Source of the DNA: Granulicella sp.
GTDB lineage: Bacteria > Acidobacteriota > Terriglobia > Terriglobales > Acidobacteriaceae
Reading direction: 5' to 3'
Assembly (NCBI GenBank): GCA_003132145.1
Contig: PKWU01000033.1
Coordinates: forward strand, 62,001-126,000
Length of the DNA stretch: 64,000 nt
A program made the translations under genes and the position numbers. Shown here in pieces: positions 56,505 through 64,000 of this stretch (its first letter is position 1; each line of letters begins with the position of its first letter). Under the pieces are notes generated by a model. That model did no database searches. It saw only the letters and a program-made list of their open reading frames with translations, and was not told where the DNA came from.

Positions 56505-56572
56505 GTTTACTTTGTTCCCGCGTCCGCGATGCTTTGTCCCCGCGTCCGCGATGCTTTGTCCCCGCGTCCGCA
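56505..56572. repeat. 22-bp tandem repeat upstream of tonB
   Basis: Two exact units, CGATGCTTTGTCCCCGCGTCCG, start at 56527 and 56549, preceded by a diverged third (TTTGTTCCCGCGTCCG). It lies 50 bases before tonB on its minus strand, so it could hold regulator sites or be neutral. Confidence 0.8.
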
Positions 56573-56674
56573 ATCCCAATCTCCGTTCGTGCCCTGGACC
56601 GCTGAAACGGAGCCGCCCAAGAATCTTACACAAAAACATACACACCTGGAAACCCGCGCCTGAAATCAGGCCGC

Positions 56675-57628
56675 TTACGCCCTGGCGCGCTTGGCCGGAA
56701 GGTTCGAGACCTTGCCCCGGCGCCTGCGCCAGTCCTGATACGCCACCAGCATGGGAGCGGCCACCGCGATCGAAGAGTAGGTCCCGATCACGATGCCCAC
56801 CGTAAGCGCAAACGAGAACCCGCGCAGCACCGGCCCGCCGAAGAGCAACAGGCTGACCACGGTAAGGAAGGTGAGGCCGGAGGAGATCACGGTCCGGGTC
56901 AGCGTCTGGTTGATGCTGCGGTTCACAACATCCGGCAGCGATTCCCTGCGCGACAAGGCCAGGTTCTCACGGATGCGGTCGAAGACCACGATGGTGTCGT
57001 TCATCGAGTACCCGATCAGGGTCAGGATGGCCGCGATCACGGTCAGGGTGATCTCCTGGTTGGTCAGGCTGAAGGCGCCCACCGTGATCAGCGTGTCGTG
57101 GAAGACCGCGACCACGGCCGCCACGCCGTAGATCAGCTCAAAACGGAACCACAGGTAGATCAGCATCCCGATCAGCGAATAGATGGTGGCCAGCTCGGCC
57201 TGGTGTTGCAGTTGCGTGCCCGCCGTCGGTCCCACAATGTCCACCCGCTGGATGGTGCAGTTGGACTCGGGCTGGTCGCAGTTCAGCGCGCCCTCCACCT
57301 GCGTGCGCCCCGCGTCGTGCGATATGTCGGCGGCCTCAGGCAGCGAGATCACCACCATGTTGGCAGACTGCCCGTTGGTGTCGCTGATCGGGTAGATGGT
57401 GGAGTCCTTCACGCCCGCGCTGTTCAGCGCCTGGCGGATGTGGTCCTCATTGGGCGTGCTCGCGAACTGCACCTGGATCTCAGTGCCGCCCTTGAAGTCC
57501 ACACCACGCGGAATGCCGTGCCAGAACAGCATGCTCAATATGCCAGCCACGGAAAATATCAGCGAGAAGCCGAGGAAGTACCACTTCTTGCCCAGCCAAT
57601 CGATCTTTGCATCACGAAACAGTTCCAC
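56675..57628 (-). CDS. secF: Protein translocase subunit SecF
   Basis: A 317 aa RND-type membrane protein that, with SecD, uses the proton gradient to finish protein export. The N-terminus KIDWLGKKWYFLGFSLIFSVAGILSM is followed by VDFKGGTEIQVQF and a small periplasmic domain. The helical block has GYSMNDTIVVFDRIRENL and NQTLTRTVISSGLTFLTVVSLLLFGGPVLRGFSFALTVGIVIGTYSSI. All segments expected of SecF are present. Confidence 0.96.
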   Translation of the reverse strand: MELFRDAKIDWLGKKWYFLGFSLIFSVAGILSMLFWHGIPRGVDFKGGTEIQVQFASTPNEDHIRQALNSAGVKDSTIYPISDTNGQSANMVVISLPEAADISHDAGRTQVEGALNCDQPESNCTIQRVDIVGPTAGTQLQHQAELATIYSLIGMLIYLWFRFELIYGVAAVVAVFHDTLITVGAFSLTNQEITLTVIAAILTLIGYSMNDTIVVFDRIRENLALSRRESLPDVVNRSINQTLTRTVISSGLTFLTVVSLLLFGGPVLRGFSFALTVGIVIGTYSSIAVAAPMLVAYQDWRRRRGKVSNLPAKRARA

Positions 57629-57644
57629 TTGAAACTCCAGTTAT

Positions 57645-57715
57645 CAGTTGCAGGTTGCAGGTTGCAGGTTCCAGACCAGTTCGCTTATCAACTGACAACC
57701 TGTAACCTGCAACTG
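57645..57715. repeat. GTTGCAG inverted repeat between secD and secF
   Basis: CAGTTGCAGGTT (57645-57656) and AACCTGCAACTG (57704-57715) are perfect complements, with extra GCAGGTT units inside. It is the same repeat type as 20349-20437, here within an operon. Confidence 0.75.
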
Positions 57716-57718
57716 TTC

Positions 57719-59341
57719 TTAAATCGACAACTCCGCGCCGCGTTCCTTGCCTGCCAGATGCGCGTCGAAGATCGTCCGCGAGACGAAGACGGCGGTGAAC
57801 AGGTTGGCCAGCAGTCCGACGGTGAGTGTTACCGCGAAGCCCTTCACCGGGCCCGTGCCGAAGAGGAAGAGAATGCCCGCCGAGACGATGGTTGTTACGT
57901 GGGTGTCCACAATCGTGATCCACGCGTGGCCGAAGCCCTGCTGCACCGCAACCGCCGACGACTTGCCCATGCGCAGCTCTTCGCGGATGCGCTCGAAGAT
58001 CAGCACATTCGAGTCCACTCCCATACCAATGGTCAGGATGACGCCGGCGATCCCGGGCAGCGTCAGCGTGGCGCCGACGTAACCCATGAACCCGAGCAGG
58101 ATCACCAGGTTCAGCAGCAGCGCCAGGTCCGCGTTGATGCCCGAGCCGCGATAGTAGACCAGCATGAACACGATCACCGCCAGCATGCCGACGATGGCCG
58201 CCATCACTCCCTGGTGGATCGATGCCGCGCCCAGGCTCGGCCCCACCGTGCGCGTCTCCAGGGTGTCGATCGAGGCAGGCAGGGCGCCGGTGCGCAGCAT
58301 CAGCGACAGGTTGTCGACCTCGTCTTTGCTGAAGGTCCCGGTAATCTCGCCCCGGTCGCGGATCGCCGAGTTGATCGATGCCACCTCGCGAATCTTGTTG
58401 CCCAGCACGATCGCCATCGAACCCGGGTTCGCGCTGTCCTTGGAGTGCGCTTCGGTGTACTTGTAGAAGCGGTCGCCGGCCTCGGTGGTCAGCGTAAAGG
58501 TCAGGTTCGGCCTGCCATTCTGGTCCGTCGAGGGCTGCGCATCGCGGAAGTCTGTCCCCTCCACCCTGCTCGCCCGCTCCAGCAGATACACCTGGTCGGG
58601 AGAGTTCGGCGAGATGTTGCCATGCAGCAGTTGATCCTCCGGTGGGACCACCTCATTCAGCGCAGTCATCGCCGCCTCGTCGCTCTCGTACGGCCCGCTC
58701 ACCACGGCGTACACGGCCAGCTTGGAGGTGGACTTGATGGCGTCCTCCACCTTCTCCGGGTCGGAGATTCCCGGCAGCTCCACCAGGATCTCGTTGTCGC
58801 CCAGCCCATACGGCTGCACCGTCGATTCGCTCACGCCCAGCGTGTTCACCCGGTCCGTAATGGTCTCGATCGAGTGGTCCAGCGTCGATGTCTCCAGGGT
58901 GCGGATCGCGCCCGGCTTCATGGTCAGCTTCTCGCTTCGGTCCGGGTTGGTCGCCAGGTCGTAGCCGGAGTAGTCGTTGCCATCGAAGATGGCGCGCGCG
59001 TCGCTGGCCTTCTCCGCCGGAATCCCGCTGATGGTGATCTGTTCGGGATGGGCCACCGGGTCCAGCTTGTGCACCGACTGCCCGGTGATGCCCGCCTTCT
59101 CCAGGTCGTCCTCGATCCGCTGCACATCGCGGTCGGTGGTCGAGCCTACCGCCTCGTCCACATGCACCTTCAGAACCAGGTGCGTCCCGCCTTTGAGGTC
59201 GAGCCCCAGTTTGATGTGATCGCTCAGCGCCTGCTCGAGCGCACTCGGGGTCACGCCATGCGGAATGCCCAGAAAGCCATAGCAGAACACAACCAGGAAC
59301 GCTACGATGAACGCCGTCTTGCCCTTCAGATTCTTGCCCAT
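57719..59341 (-). CDS. secD: Protein translocase subunit SecD
   Basis: A 540 aa RND-family export motor. The first helix is followed by LGLDLKGGTHLVLKVHVDEAV, then a large periplasmic domain with TDRVNTLGVSESTVQPYGLGDNEILVELPGISDPEKVEDAIKSTSKLAVY. The membrane block has GPSLGAASIHQGVMAAIVGMLAVIVFMLVYYRGSG, GMGVDSNVLIFERIREELR and GPVKGFAVTLTVGLLANLFTAVFVSRTIFD. It is upstream of secF, with a repeat in the gap. Confidence 0.97.
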   Translation of the reverse strand: MGKNLKGKTAFIVAFLVVFCYGFLGIPHGVTPSALEQALSDHIKLGLDLKGGTHLVLKVHVDEAVGSTTDRDVQRIEDDLEKAGITGQSVHKLDPVAHPEQITISGIPAEKASDARAIFDGNDYSGYDLATNPDRSEKLTMKPGAIRTLETSTLDHSIETITDRVNTLGVSESTVQPYGLGDNEILVELPGISDPEKVEDAIKSTSKLAVYAVVSGPYESDEAAMTALNEVVPPEDQLLHGNISPNSPDQVYLLERASRVEGTDFRDAQPSTDQNGRPNLTFTLTTEAGDRFYKYTEAHSKDSANPGSMAIVLGNKIREVASINSAIRDRGEITGTFSKDEVDNLSLMLRTGALPASIDTLETRTVGPSLGAASIHQGVMAAIVGMLAVIVFMLVYYRGSGINADLALLLNLVILLGFMGYVGATLTLPGIAGVILTIGMGVDSNVLIFERIREELRMGKSSAVAVQQGFGHAWITIVDTHVTTIVSAGILFLFGTGPVKGFAVTLTVGLLANLFTAVFVSRTIFDAHLAGKERGAELSI

Positions 59342-59412
59342 TGCATCCTTTTTCCAAATCCCGCGGCGCCAAACGGATCGCCTCTACCCTGACCACTGAC
59401 CACTGTGACTGC

Positions 59413-59703
59413 TTACCCCTGCTTCGATTCGTCTGGCAACGTCACCGCGGCGATAGCGCTCTTCACAAACTCGAGCTTCACATTGTCCGGCGCTACGCGC
59501 AGTTGCACTACATCTTCCTTGACCGAGATAATGACCCCGCGAATGCCGCCGTTGGTCGTCACCCGGTCGCCGTTCTTCAACTGGCTCAACATCTCCTGCC
59601 ACTTCTTCTGCTTCCTCTGGTTGGGCGCAATCATCACGAAGTACATCAGCGCGATGAACACCAGCATCAGAAGCAGTTGCCCGGAAACACCGTATGATCC
59701 CAT
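59413..59703 (-). CDS. yajC: Sec translocon accessory subunit YajC
   Basis: A 96 aa single-pass partner of SecDF. The membrane helix is LLLMLVFIALMYFVMIAPNQRKQKKWQEML; a soluble part follows with LKNGDRVTTNGGIRGVIISVKEDVVQLRVAPDNVKLEFVKSAIAAV. It heads the yajC-secD-secF operon. Confidence 0.96.
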   Translation of the reverse strand: MGSYGVSGQLLLMLVFIALMYFVMIAPNQRKQKKWQEMLSQLKNGDRVTTNGGIRGVIISVKEDVVQLRVAPDNVKLEFVKSAIAAVTLPDESKQG

Positions 59704-60057
59704 CCAATCCCATCCTTCTCAGCTTCACTTGCTTCGTCTTCGAATCAATCTTCGGGCCGTCGCGCGTCGATCGTCGCCGGAACACACCCCCGGAGCTGCG
59801 ATTGGACCCGCAACCTGGCCTGGAGGTGTTTGTCGCGAAAGCTGCCAGCGGCGAAAACCTGTCTTGCCCTGCGCACTTGCGCGCGCACATAGCCGCCCAG
59901 GGCCCGCGCAACAGGCCCAGCCCTATAAGTCTCGCGTAACCCTTCGCCCCCTGTCAAGAAAACCGTCCCCGGGGAAACGCGCCGGGTCGGCATCCGCAAA
60001 GGCTGTCCAGCCGGATTCATCCCGTGGCCGCGACCACGAAGCCCTGCGGCTTTCAGC
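59704..60057. other. Gap upstream of yajC
   Basis: About 350 bases. ORF-track entries here (59694-59939 +, 59745-60020 -) have no recognisable features. No strong palindrome or repeat was found. It should contain the yajC-secDF promoter on the minus strand. Confidence 0.5.
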
Positions 60058-60951
60058 CTAACCGCGTCGAAAGATCTTGTGGAAGAGACGCCCCACCAGG
60101 TGCGCCAGATCGTTGTTCGGCGGCGCGGGCGCTGGAGTGGCAGTGGACGGCGCGTCGCTACTGGCCTGCGCGTTGTAGCTCAGCGTCTCGCTCACCTGCG
60201 CATGCACCTCGCCCGTTGGCGCCTGCGGCACCTCGGCAACCGGCGCTAGTCCTTCGCTGACCGCCACCGGGAATGGATGCTCGGCGGCTGCGGCTGTAGC
60301 CGGAGCCATCAGCGCATCGGCCAGCGGCACGCCTGAAGCGCCCGGGCAGCCGCAGGGCGACGTCTCGTGGTCCACCACCTCGCGCAGGCTTCCGTGCTCG
60401 AACAGCACATGCTGCCCCGCCGCCAGCTCATACGTCGCATCGCCAAACGGGTCGCTAACCTCCAGCACCGGCGCGCCCGCGCCGCGGTTCTCCACGCAGG
60501 TGTCGCCGTTGCGCGCAACCCGCAGGCGCAGGTCGAGCGGCCCACCCGTGCGCACCGTGAAGCGCAGGTCGGGGGTCATCACGGCGTCGGTCGCGGTAGC
60601 TTTCGTCTCGATCTCGATCGCCCCGCCATCCAGCGAGAAGAGCAGCGGCGCGGCCACCATCACCTCGCGGCTCTCGCTCAGGTGCAGCACGCTGGTCTGG
60701 CAGACGCGCACCATCCCTCCGCGCGCCAGCTCAATCGGCGCGGTGTGGTCCCGCGCCGTCACGCTCACCGAGCCGGTAAGCACGGCGCGACCCTCCATCA
60801 CATCCTTCGCTCCGGTGACATCCGCGTCGCGCGTGGAGACGTAGCCGATCAACTGCTGCGCCCTCAGCGGGCCGGCCATCGGACCGCCCAGCGCGCACGC
60901 CAGCAACAGCACCGGCGAAAGAGCGCGCGCAGATGGAGTTCGCAGCCTCAT
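60058..60951 (-). CDS. Secreted FecR-like/beta-rich hypothetical protein
   Basis: A 297 aa protein with a signal peptide (LSPVLLLACALGGPMAGPLRAQQ). The following domain (about 30-185), GYVSTRDADVTGAKDVMEGRAVLTGSVSVTARDHTAPIELARGGMVRVCQTSVLHLS, has the beta-rich feel of FecR/cupin-like domains found in acidobacterial envelope proteins. A CGCPG motif sits near residue 203, and a low-complexity Ala/Pro/Ser tail leads to a basic end. It is 9 bases downstream of trpG on the same strand. I do not know its function. Confidence 0.7.
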   Translation of the reverse strand: MRLRTPSARALSPVLLLACALGGPMAGPLRAQQLIGYVSTRDADVTGAKDVMEGRAVLTGSVSVTARDHTAPIELARGGMVRVCQTSVLHLSESREVMVAAPLLFSLDGGAIEIETKATATDAVMTPDLRFTVRTGGPLDLRLRVARNGDTCVENRGAGAPVLEVSDPFGDATYELAAGQHVLFEHGSLREVVDHETSPCGCPGASGVPLADALMAPATAAAAEHPFPVAVSEGLAPVAEVPQAPTGEVHAQVSETLSYNAQASSDAPSTATPAPAPPNNDLAHLVGRLFHKIFRRG

Positions 60952-60960
60952 GCGTCCAGC

Positions 60961-61572
60961 CTACATCTTCAGGAAGTTTGCGATGATCTTCTTGCCCTCA
61001 ACGGTGAGCACGCTCTCGGGATGGAACTGCACGCCCTCGATGGGCAGCGTGCGGTGGCGCAGCGCCATAATCGTCGTCCCGCCCGTCGTCCCGCCCGGCC
61101 CCAACTCCGCCGTCCGCGCCGAAACCTCCAGATCCTTAGGAAGCCCCTCCTCGGCCACAATCAGCGAGTGGTAGCGCGTACAGGTCATCGGCGAGGCGAT
61201 CCCGGCGAAGATCGTGCGCCCGTCGTGCTCCACCTGGCTGGTCTTGCCGTGCATCAACTTCGGCGCGCGCACCACATTCCCGCCAAAGGCCGCGCCGATC
61301 GCCTGGTGCCCCAGGCAGACGCCGAGAATCGGCACGCGCCGTCCGCCCTCCCGCGCCAGCCGCGCAAAGTGCCGGATCAACTCAATCGAGATTCCCGCGT
61401 CCTCCGGCGTGCAAGGCCCCGGCGAGATCAGGATGTGGGTCGGCGCGAGCGCCTCGACCTCGGCGGGTGTCAGCTCGTCGTTGCGGCGCACCACCATCTC
61501 CGCGCCCAGCTCCCCCATGTACTGCACGAGGTTATAAGTAAACGAATCGTAGTTGTCGAGAACGAAGACCAT
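60961..61572 (-). CDS. trpG: Anthranilate synthase component II (glutamine amidotransferase)
   Basis: A 203 aa class I glutamine amidotransferase that supplies ammonia to TrpE. It starts [25 protein letters not shown]. The nucleophile is in [16 protein letters not shown], and the His/Glu pair in [14 protein letters not shown]. Its position after trpE favours tryptophan synthesis, though such proteins can also serve PabB in folate synthesis. Confidence 0.92.
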   Translation of the reverse strand: MVFVLDNYDSFTYNLVQYMGELGAEMVVRRNDELTPAEVEALAPTHILISPGPCTPEDAGISIELIRHFARLAREGGRRVPILGVCLGHQAIGAAFGGNVVRAPKLMHGKTSQVEHDGRTIFAGIASPMTCTRYHSLIVAEEGLPKDLEVSARTAELGPGGTTGGTTIMALRHRTLPIEGVQFHPESVLTVEGKKIIANFLKM

Positions 61573-61665
61573 AGATGTGCCGATTTTACCTTGTGCTCTC
61601 TTGGTTCGATAACGTGCGAAGCAAAGACACCATAGCCGATTTCCTAACCCAACGCTTGGAATTCT

Positions 61666-63279
61666 TCACTGCTGTCTGGCGCGCTCGATGGCGCGGACTA
61701 CGGCGCGGGCTTTGTTGGCGCACTCGACAAATTCGTTCGCCGGCACGGAGTCCGCGACGATGCCGCCGCCCGCCTGAATGTGCCCCTGCTCGCCGTTCAT
61801 AAACAGCGAGCGGATGGCGATGCACGAATCGAGATTCCCCGAAAAATCCGCATACAAAATGCTGCCGCCGTAGACGCCGCGCCGCGCCGGTTCCAGCTCC
61901 TCGATGATCTCCATGGCGCGAATCTTGGGCGCGCCGCTTAGCGTCCCCGCCGGGAAGCAGGCGCGGAAGGCGTCGATAGCGTCCAGCTCCGGCTTCAGCT
62001 TCCCTTCCAGCGAGCTGACCAGGTGCATCACATGGCTGTAGCGCTCCACAAACATCAGGTCTTTGACCTTGACGCTTCCGTACTCGCTGACGCGGCCCAC
62101 GTCGTTGCGCCCCAGGTCCACCAGCATCACATGCTCGGCGACCTCCTTCTCGTCGGCGCGCAGACTCGCCTCCAGCGCGCGGTCTTCCACCTCGTCGGAC
62201 GAGCGCGGACGCGACCCGGCGATGGGCCGATACTCCACCGTCCGCCCATGCACTCGCACCAGCATCTCCGGCGATGCCCCGACAATATGCGCCACTGCGG
62301 GCTTCGACTTCTTCGCCTTCTTGCCTGCCTTCGCCGACGCCGCGCCCTCCATCCCGAATCGCAAAAAATACATATACGGCGAGGGATTCACGATCCGCAG
62401 CGCGCGATAAATATCGAATGCATCCACTCCCGGGACGCAGTCGAAGCGTTGCGAGAGAACGCACTGAAAGACATCGCCCGAAGCGATGTACTCCTTGGCG
62501 CGCAGCACGGATTTGAGGTATGCGGGCTTCGGCGTGCGCGCCGTCAGCTTCAGCGCACCCAGCCTTGATCCGAGCGACTTGGCCCCGCGCGATTTGACCG
62601 GCTTGGGCAGCACGCGCGCCAGACGCTTCTCCAGCCGGTCCAGCCGTGTCACCGCGCGCGCATAGGCCGCCTGCGCCACCTGCGCAGCCGTCTTCCCTTT
62701 AGCCCTCGCCGCTGCCTTCTCGCGCGTCAAGTCCGCCGTAACAATCAGCAGAATCTCCTTCTTCACATGGTCGAAGGCCAGCACCTGATCGAAGAACATC
62801 AGGCAGGCATCCGGCACGCCCAGCTCGTCGATGGCTAACGACGGCAGGCGCTCGATCTGGCGGAAGACATCGTAGCTGAAGAAACCCACCGCGCCGGCGG
62901 TAAACGGAGGCAGCCCCGACAGCCGCGCCGGAGTGTGCCCGCCCAGCGCGCGCTTCAGCTCGGCGAAGATGTCGCCCTCGAAGCAGCGCCGCTTGCCACC
63001 CTCCTCGACCGTAATCACCGTACCCCGCGACACGATCTTCTTGTACGGCTCAATGCCGATGAACGTGTAACGCCCGACGTGTTCCCCGCCCTCGACCGAC
63101 TCCAGCAGAAACGCCTTTGGCTCCTCGCCCGCAACGCGCAGGAAGGCCGAGACCGGCGTCTCCAGGTCCGCCGTCAGCGTGCGGTAGACGGGGACCAGCG
63201 TGTGCTGGCGGCTCAGCTTCAGAAAGTCGCGGGCCGTGGGCAGGGCAGACTTGGCGGACTGTGCGGATCGTGCGGACAT
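61666..63279 (-). CDS. trpE: Anthranilate synthase component I
   Basis: Chorismate-using enzyme that makes anthranilate, 537 aa from the chosen ATG (63279, GGGAG in front). The ORF-track start (63465) adds an unconserved leader. Feedback-site residues resembling the LLES element are present (FLLESVEGGEHVGRYTFIG). Catalytic blocks: GASPEMLVRVHGRTVEYRPIAGSRPR, DEKEVAEHVMLVDLGRNDVGRV, FPAGTLSGAPKIRAMEIIEELEP and GGSILYADFSGNLDSCIAIRS. Two Lys/Ala-rich insertions (near REKAAARAKGKTAAQ and ASAKAGKKAKKSKPA) are unusual. It lies 93 bases upstream of trpG. Confidence 0.94.
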   Translation of the reverse strand: MSARSAQSAKSALPTARDFLKLSRQHTLVPVYRTLTADLETPVSAFLRVAGEEPKAFLLESVEGGEHVGRYTFIGIEPYKKIVSRGTVITVEEGGKRRCFEGDIFAELKRALGGHTPARLSGLPPFTAGAVGFFSYDVFRQIERLPSLAIDELGVPDACLMFFDQVLAFDHVKKEILLIVTADLTREKAAARAKGKTAAQVAQAAYARAVTRLDRLEKRLARVLPKPVKSRGAKSLGSRLGALKLTARTPKPAYLKSVLRAKEYIASGDVFQCVLSQRFDCVPGVDAFDIYRALRIVNPSPYMYFLRFGMEGAASAKAGKKAKKSKPAVAHIVGASPEMLVRVHGRTVEYRPIAGSRPRSSDEVEDRALEASLRADEKEVAEHVMLVDLGRNDVGRVSEYGSVKVKDLMFVERYSHVMHLVSSLEGKLKPELDAIDAFRACFPAGTLSGAPKIRAMEIIEELEPARRGVYGGSILYADFSGNLDSCIAIRSLFMNGEQGHIQAGGGIVADSVPANEFVECANKARAVVRAIERARQQ

Positions 63280-63527
63280 AGCGTGTGCTCCCATCGTACT
63301 AGGAACGAGGTTCAAGCAGCGAAGTTCAAGGTGCGAGGAAAAAGTTGAGCGTAGTGTGTTTTTTTTAGCAGCCGCTTGCAGCCTCGATCTACATCCAATG
63401 GCGTGTGGCGTGGGACCGTCCCGCGCGACGGTTGTTCGTGTTGGCTCGAAAGGCCTATACTCCACGCGTTTGGGCGATCATCCCGCGGAAAACAGATGAC
63501 AGTCCCACAGAAAGGATGGAGCAGCTT

Positions 63528-64000
<473 letters not shown>

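Overview
The window looks like a chromosomal segment of an acidobacterium of the Acidobacteriaceae/Terriglobales type. It is GC-rich. It carries an alternative complex III plus cytochrome oxidase cluster, an exosortase E/VPEID-CTERM locus, a TonB-ExbB-ExbD-ExbD set and many short dispersed palindromes. The taxonomic call is inference from gene content and arrangement; no 16S rRNA gene is present.

Layout. (1) 1-12.8 kb, + strand: respiratory operon actB-actC-actD-actE-actF, a small membrane protein, a Sco copper chaperone and cytochrome c oxidase II-I-III-IV. Most genes overlap or nearly touch. (2) 12.8-20.3 kb, + strand: a secreted carboxypeptidase-regulatory-like protein, typA/bipA, a DNA methyltransferase fused to a putative nuclease domain, a slipin and a SPOR-domain protein. 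(3) 20.4-27 kb, - strand: plsC, infB, nusA, rimP. (4) 27.4-35.8 kb: guaB and a VanZ-like gene on +; a GNAT protein, a GT39-like glycosyltransferase, rbfA and a DUF503/YlxP gene on -; a GH13 enzyme on +. (5) 36-44.4 kb: ftsZ with an unusual repetitive acidic C-terminal linker, a possible structured RNA, a transpeptidase-type penicillin-binding protein, two tiny tandem VPEID-CTERM genes followed by exosortase E/protease, two small membrane proteins on -, and prmC. (6) 44.4-48.2 kb: a ROK kinase, then a small accessory patch (TPR remnant, Fic protein, broken IS3-type element) ending at a tRNA-Val(GAC). (7) 48.3-53.5 kb, + strand: pgsA and an iron-sulfur operon rrf2-iscS-iscU-iscA-(membrane protein)-(HicB-like)-hscB. 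(8) 53.6-63.3 kb, - strand: exbD, exbD, exbB, tonB; secF, secD, yajC; a secreted protein; trpG and trpE. (9) 63.5 kb to the end: the start of a glutamate dehydrogenase gene on +.

How it fits together. The ACIII and oxidase genes form a quinol-to-oxygen electron chain. The Rrf2-Isc-HscB genes build the Fe-S clusters that chain needs. YajC-SecDF and TonB-ExbBD use the proton-motive force for protein export and outer-membrane transport. The most unusual items are the exosortase E locus, whose two substrates are almost only signal peptide plus sorting signal; the FtsZ linker built from in-frame tandem repeats; the methyltransferase-nuclease fusion with a compositionally foreign central part; and several families of dispersed palindromes, one of which lies inside the prmC reading frame.

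All assignments were made by reading translations and motifs. No database search, RNA folding or covariance computation was run.
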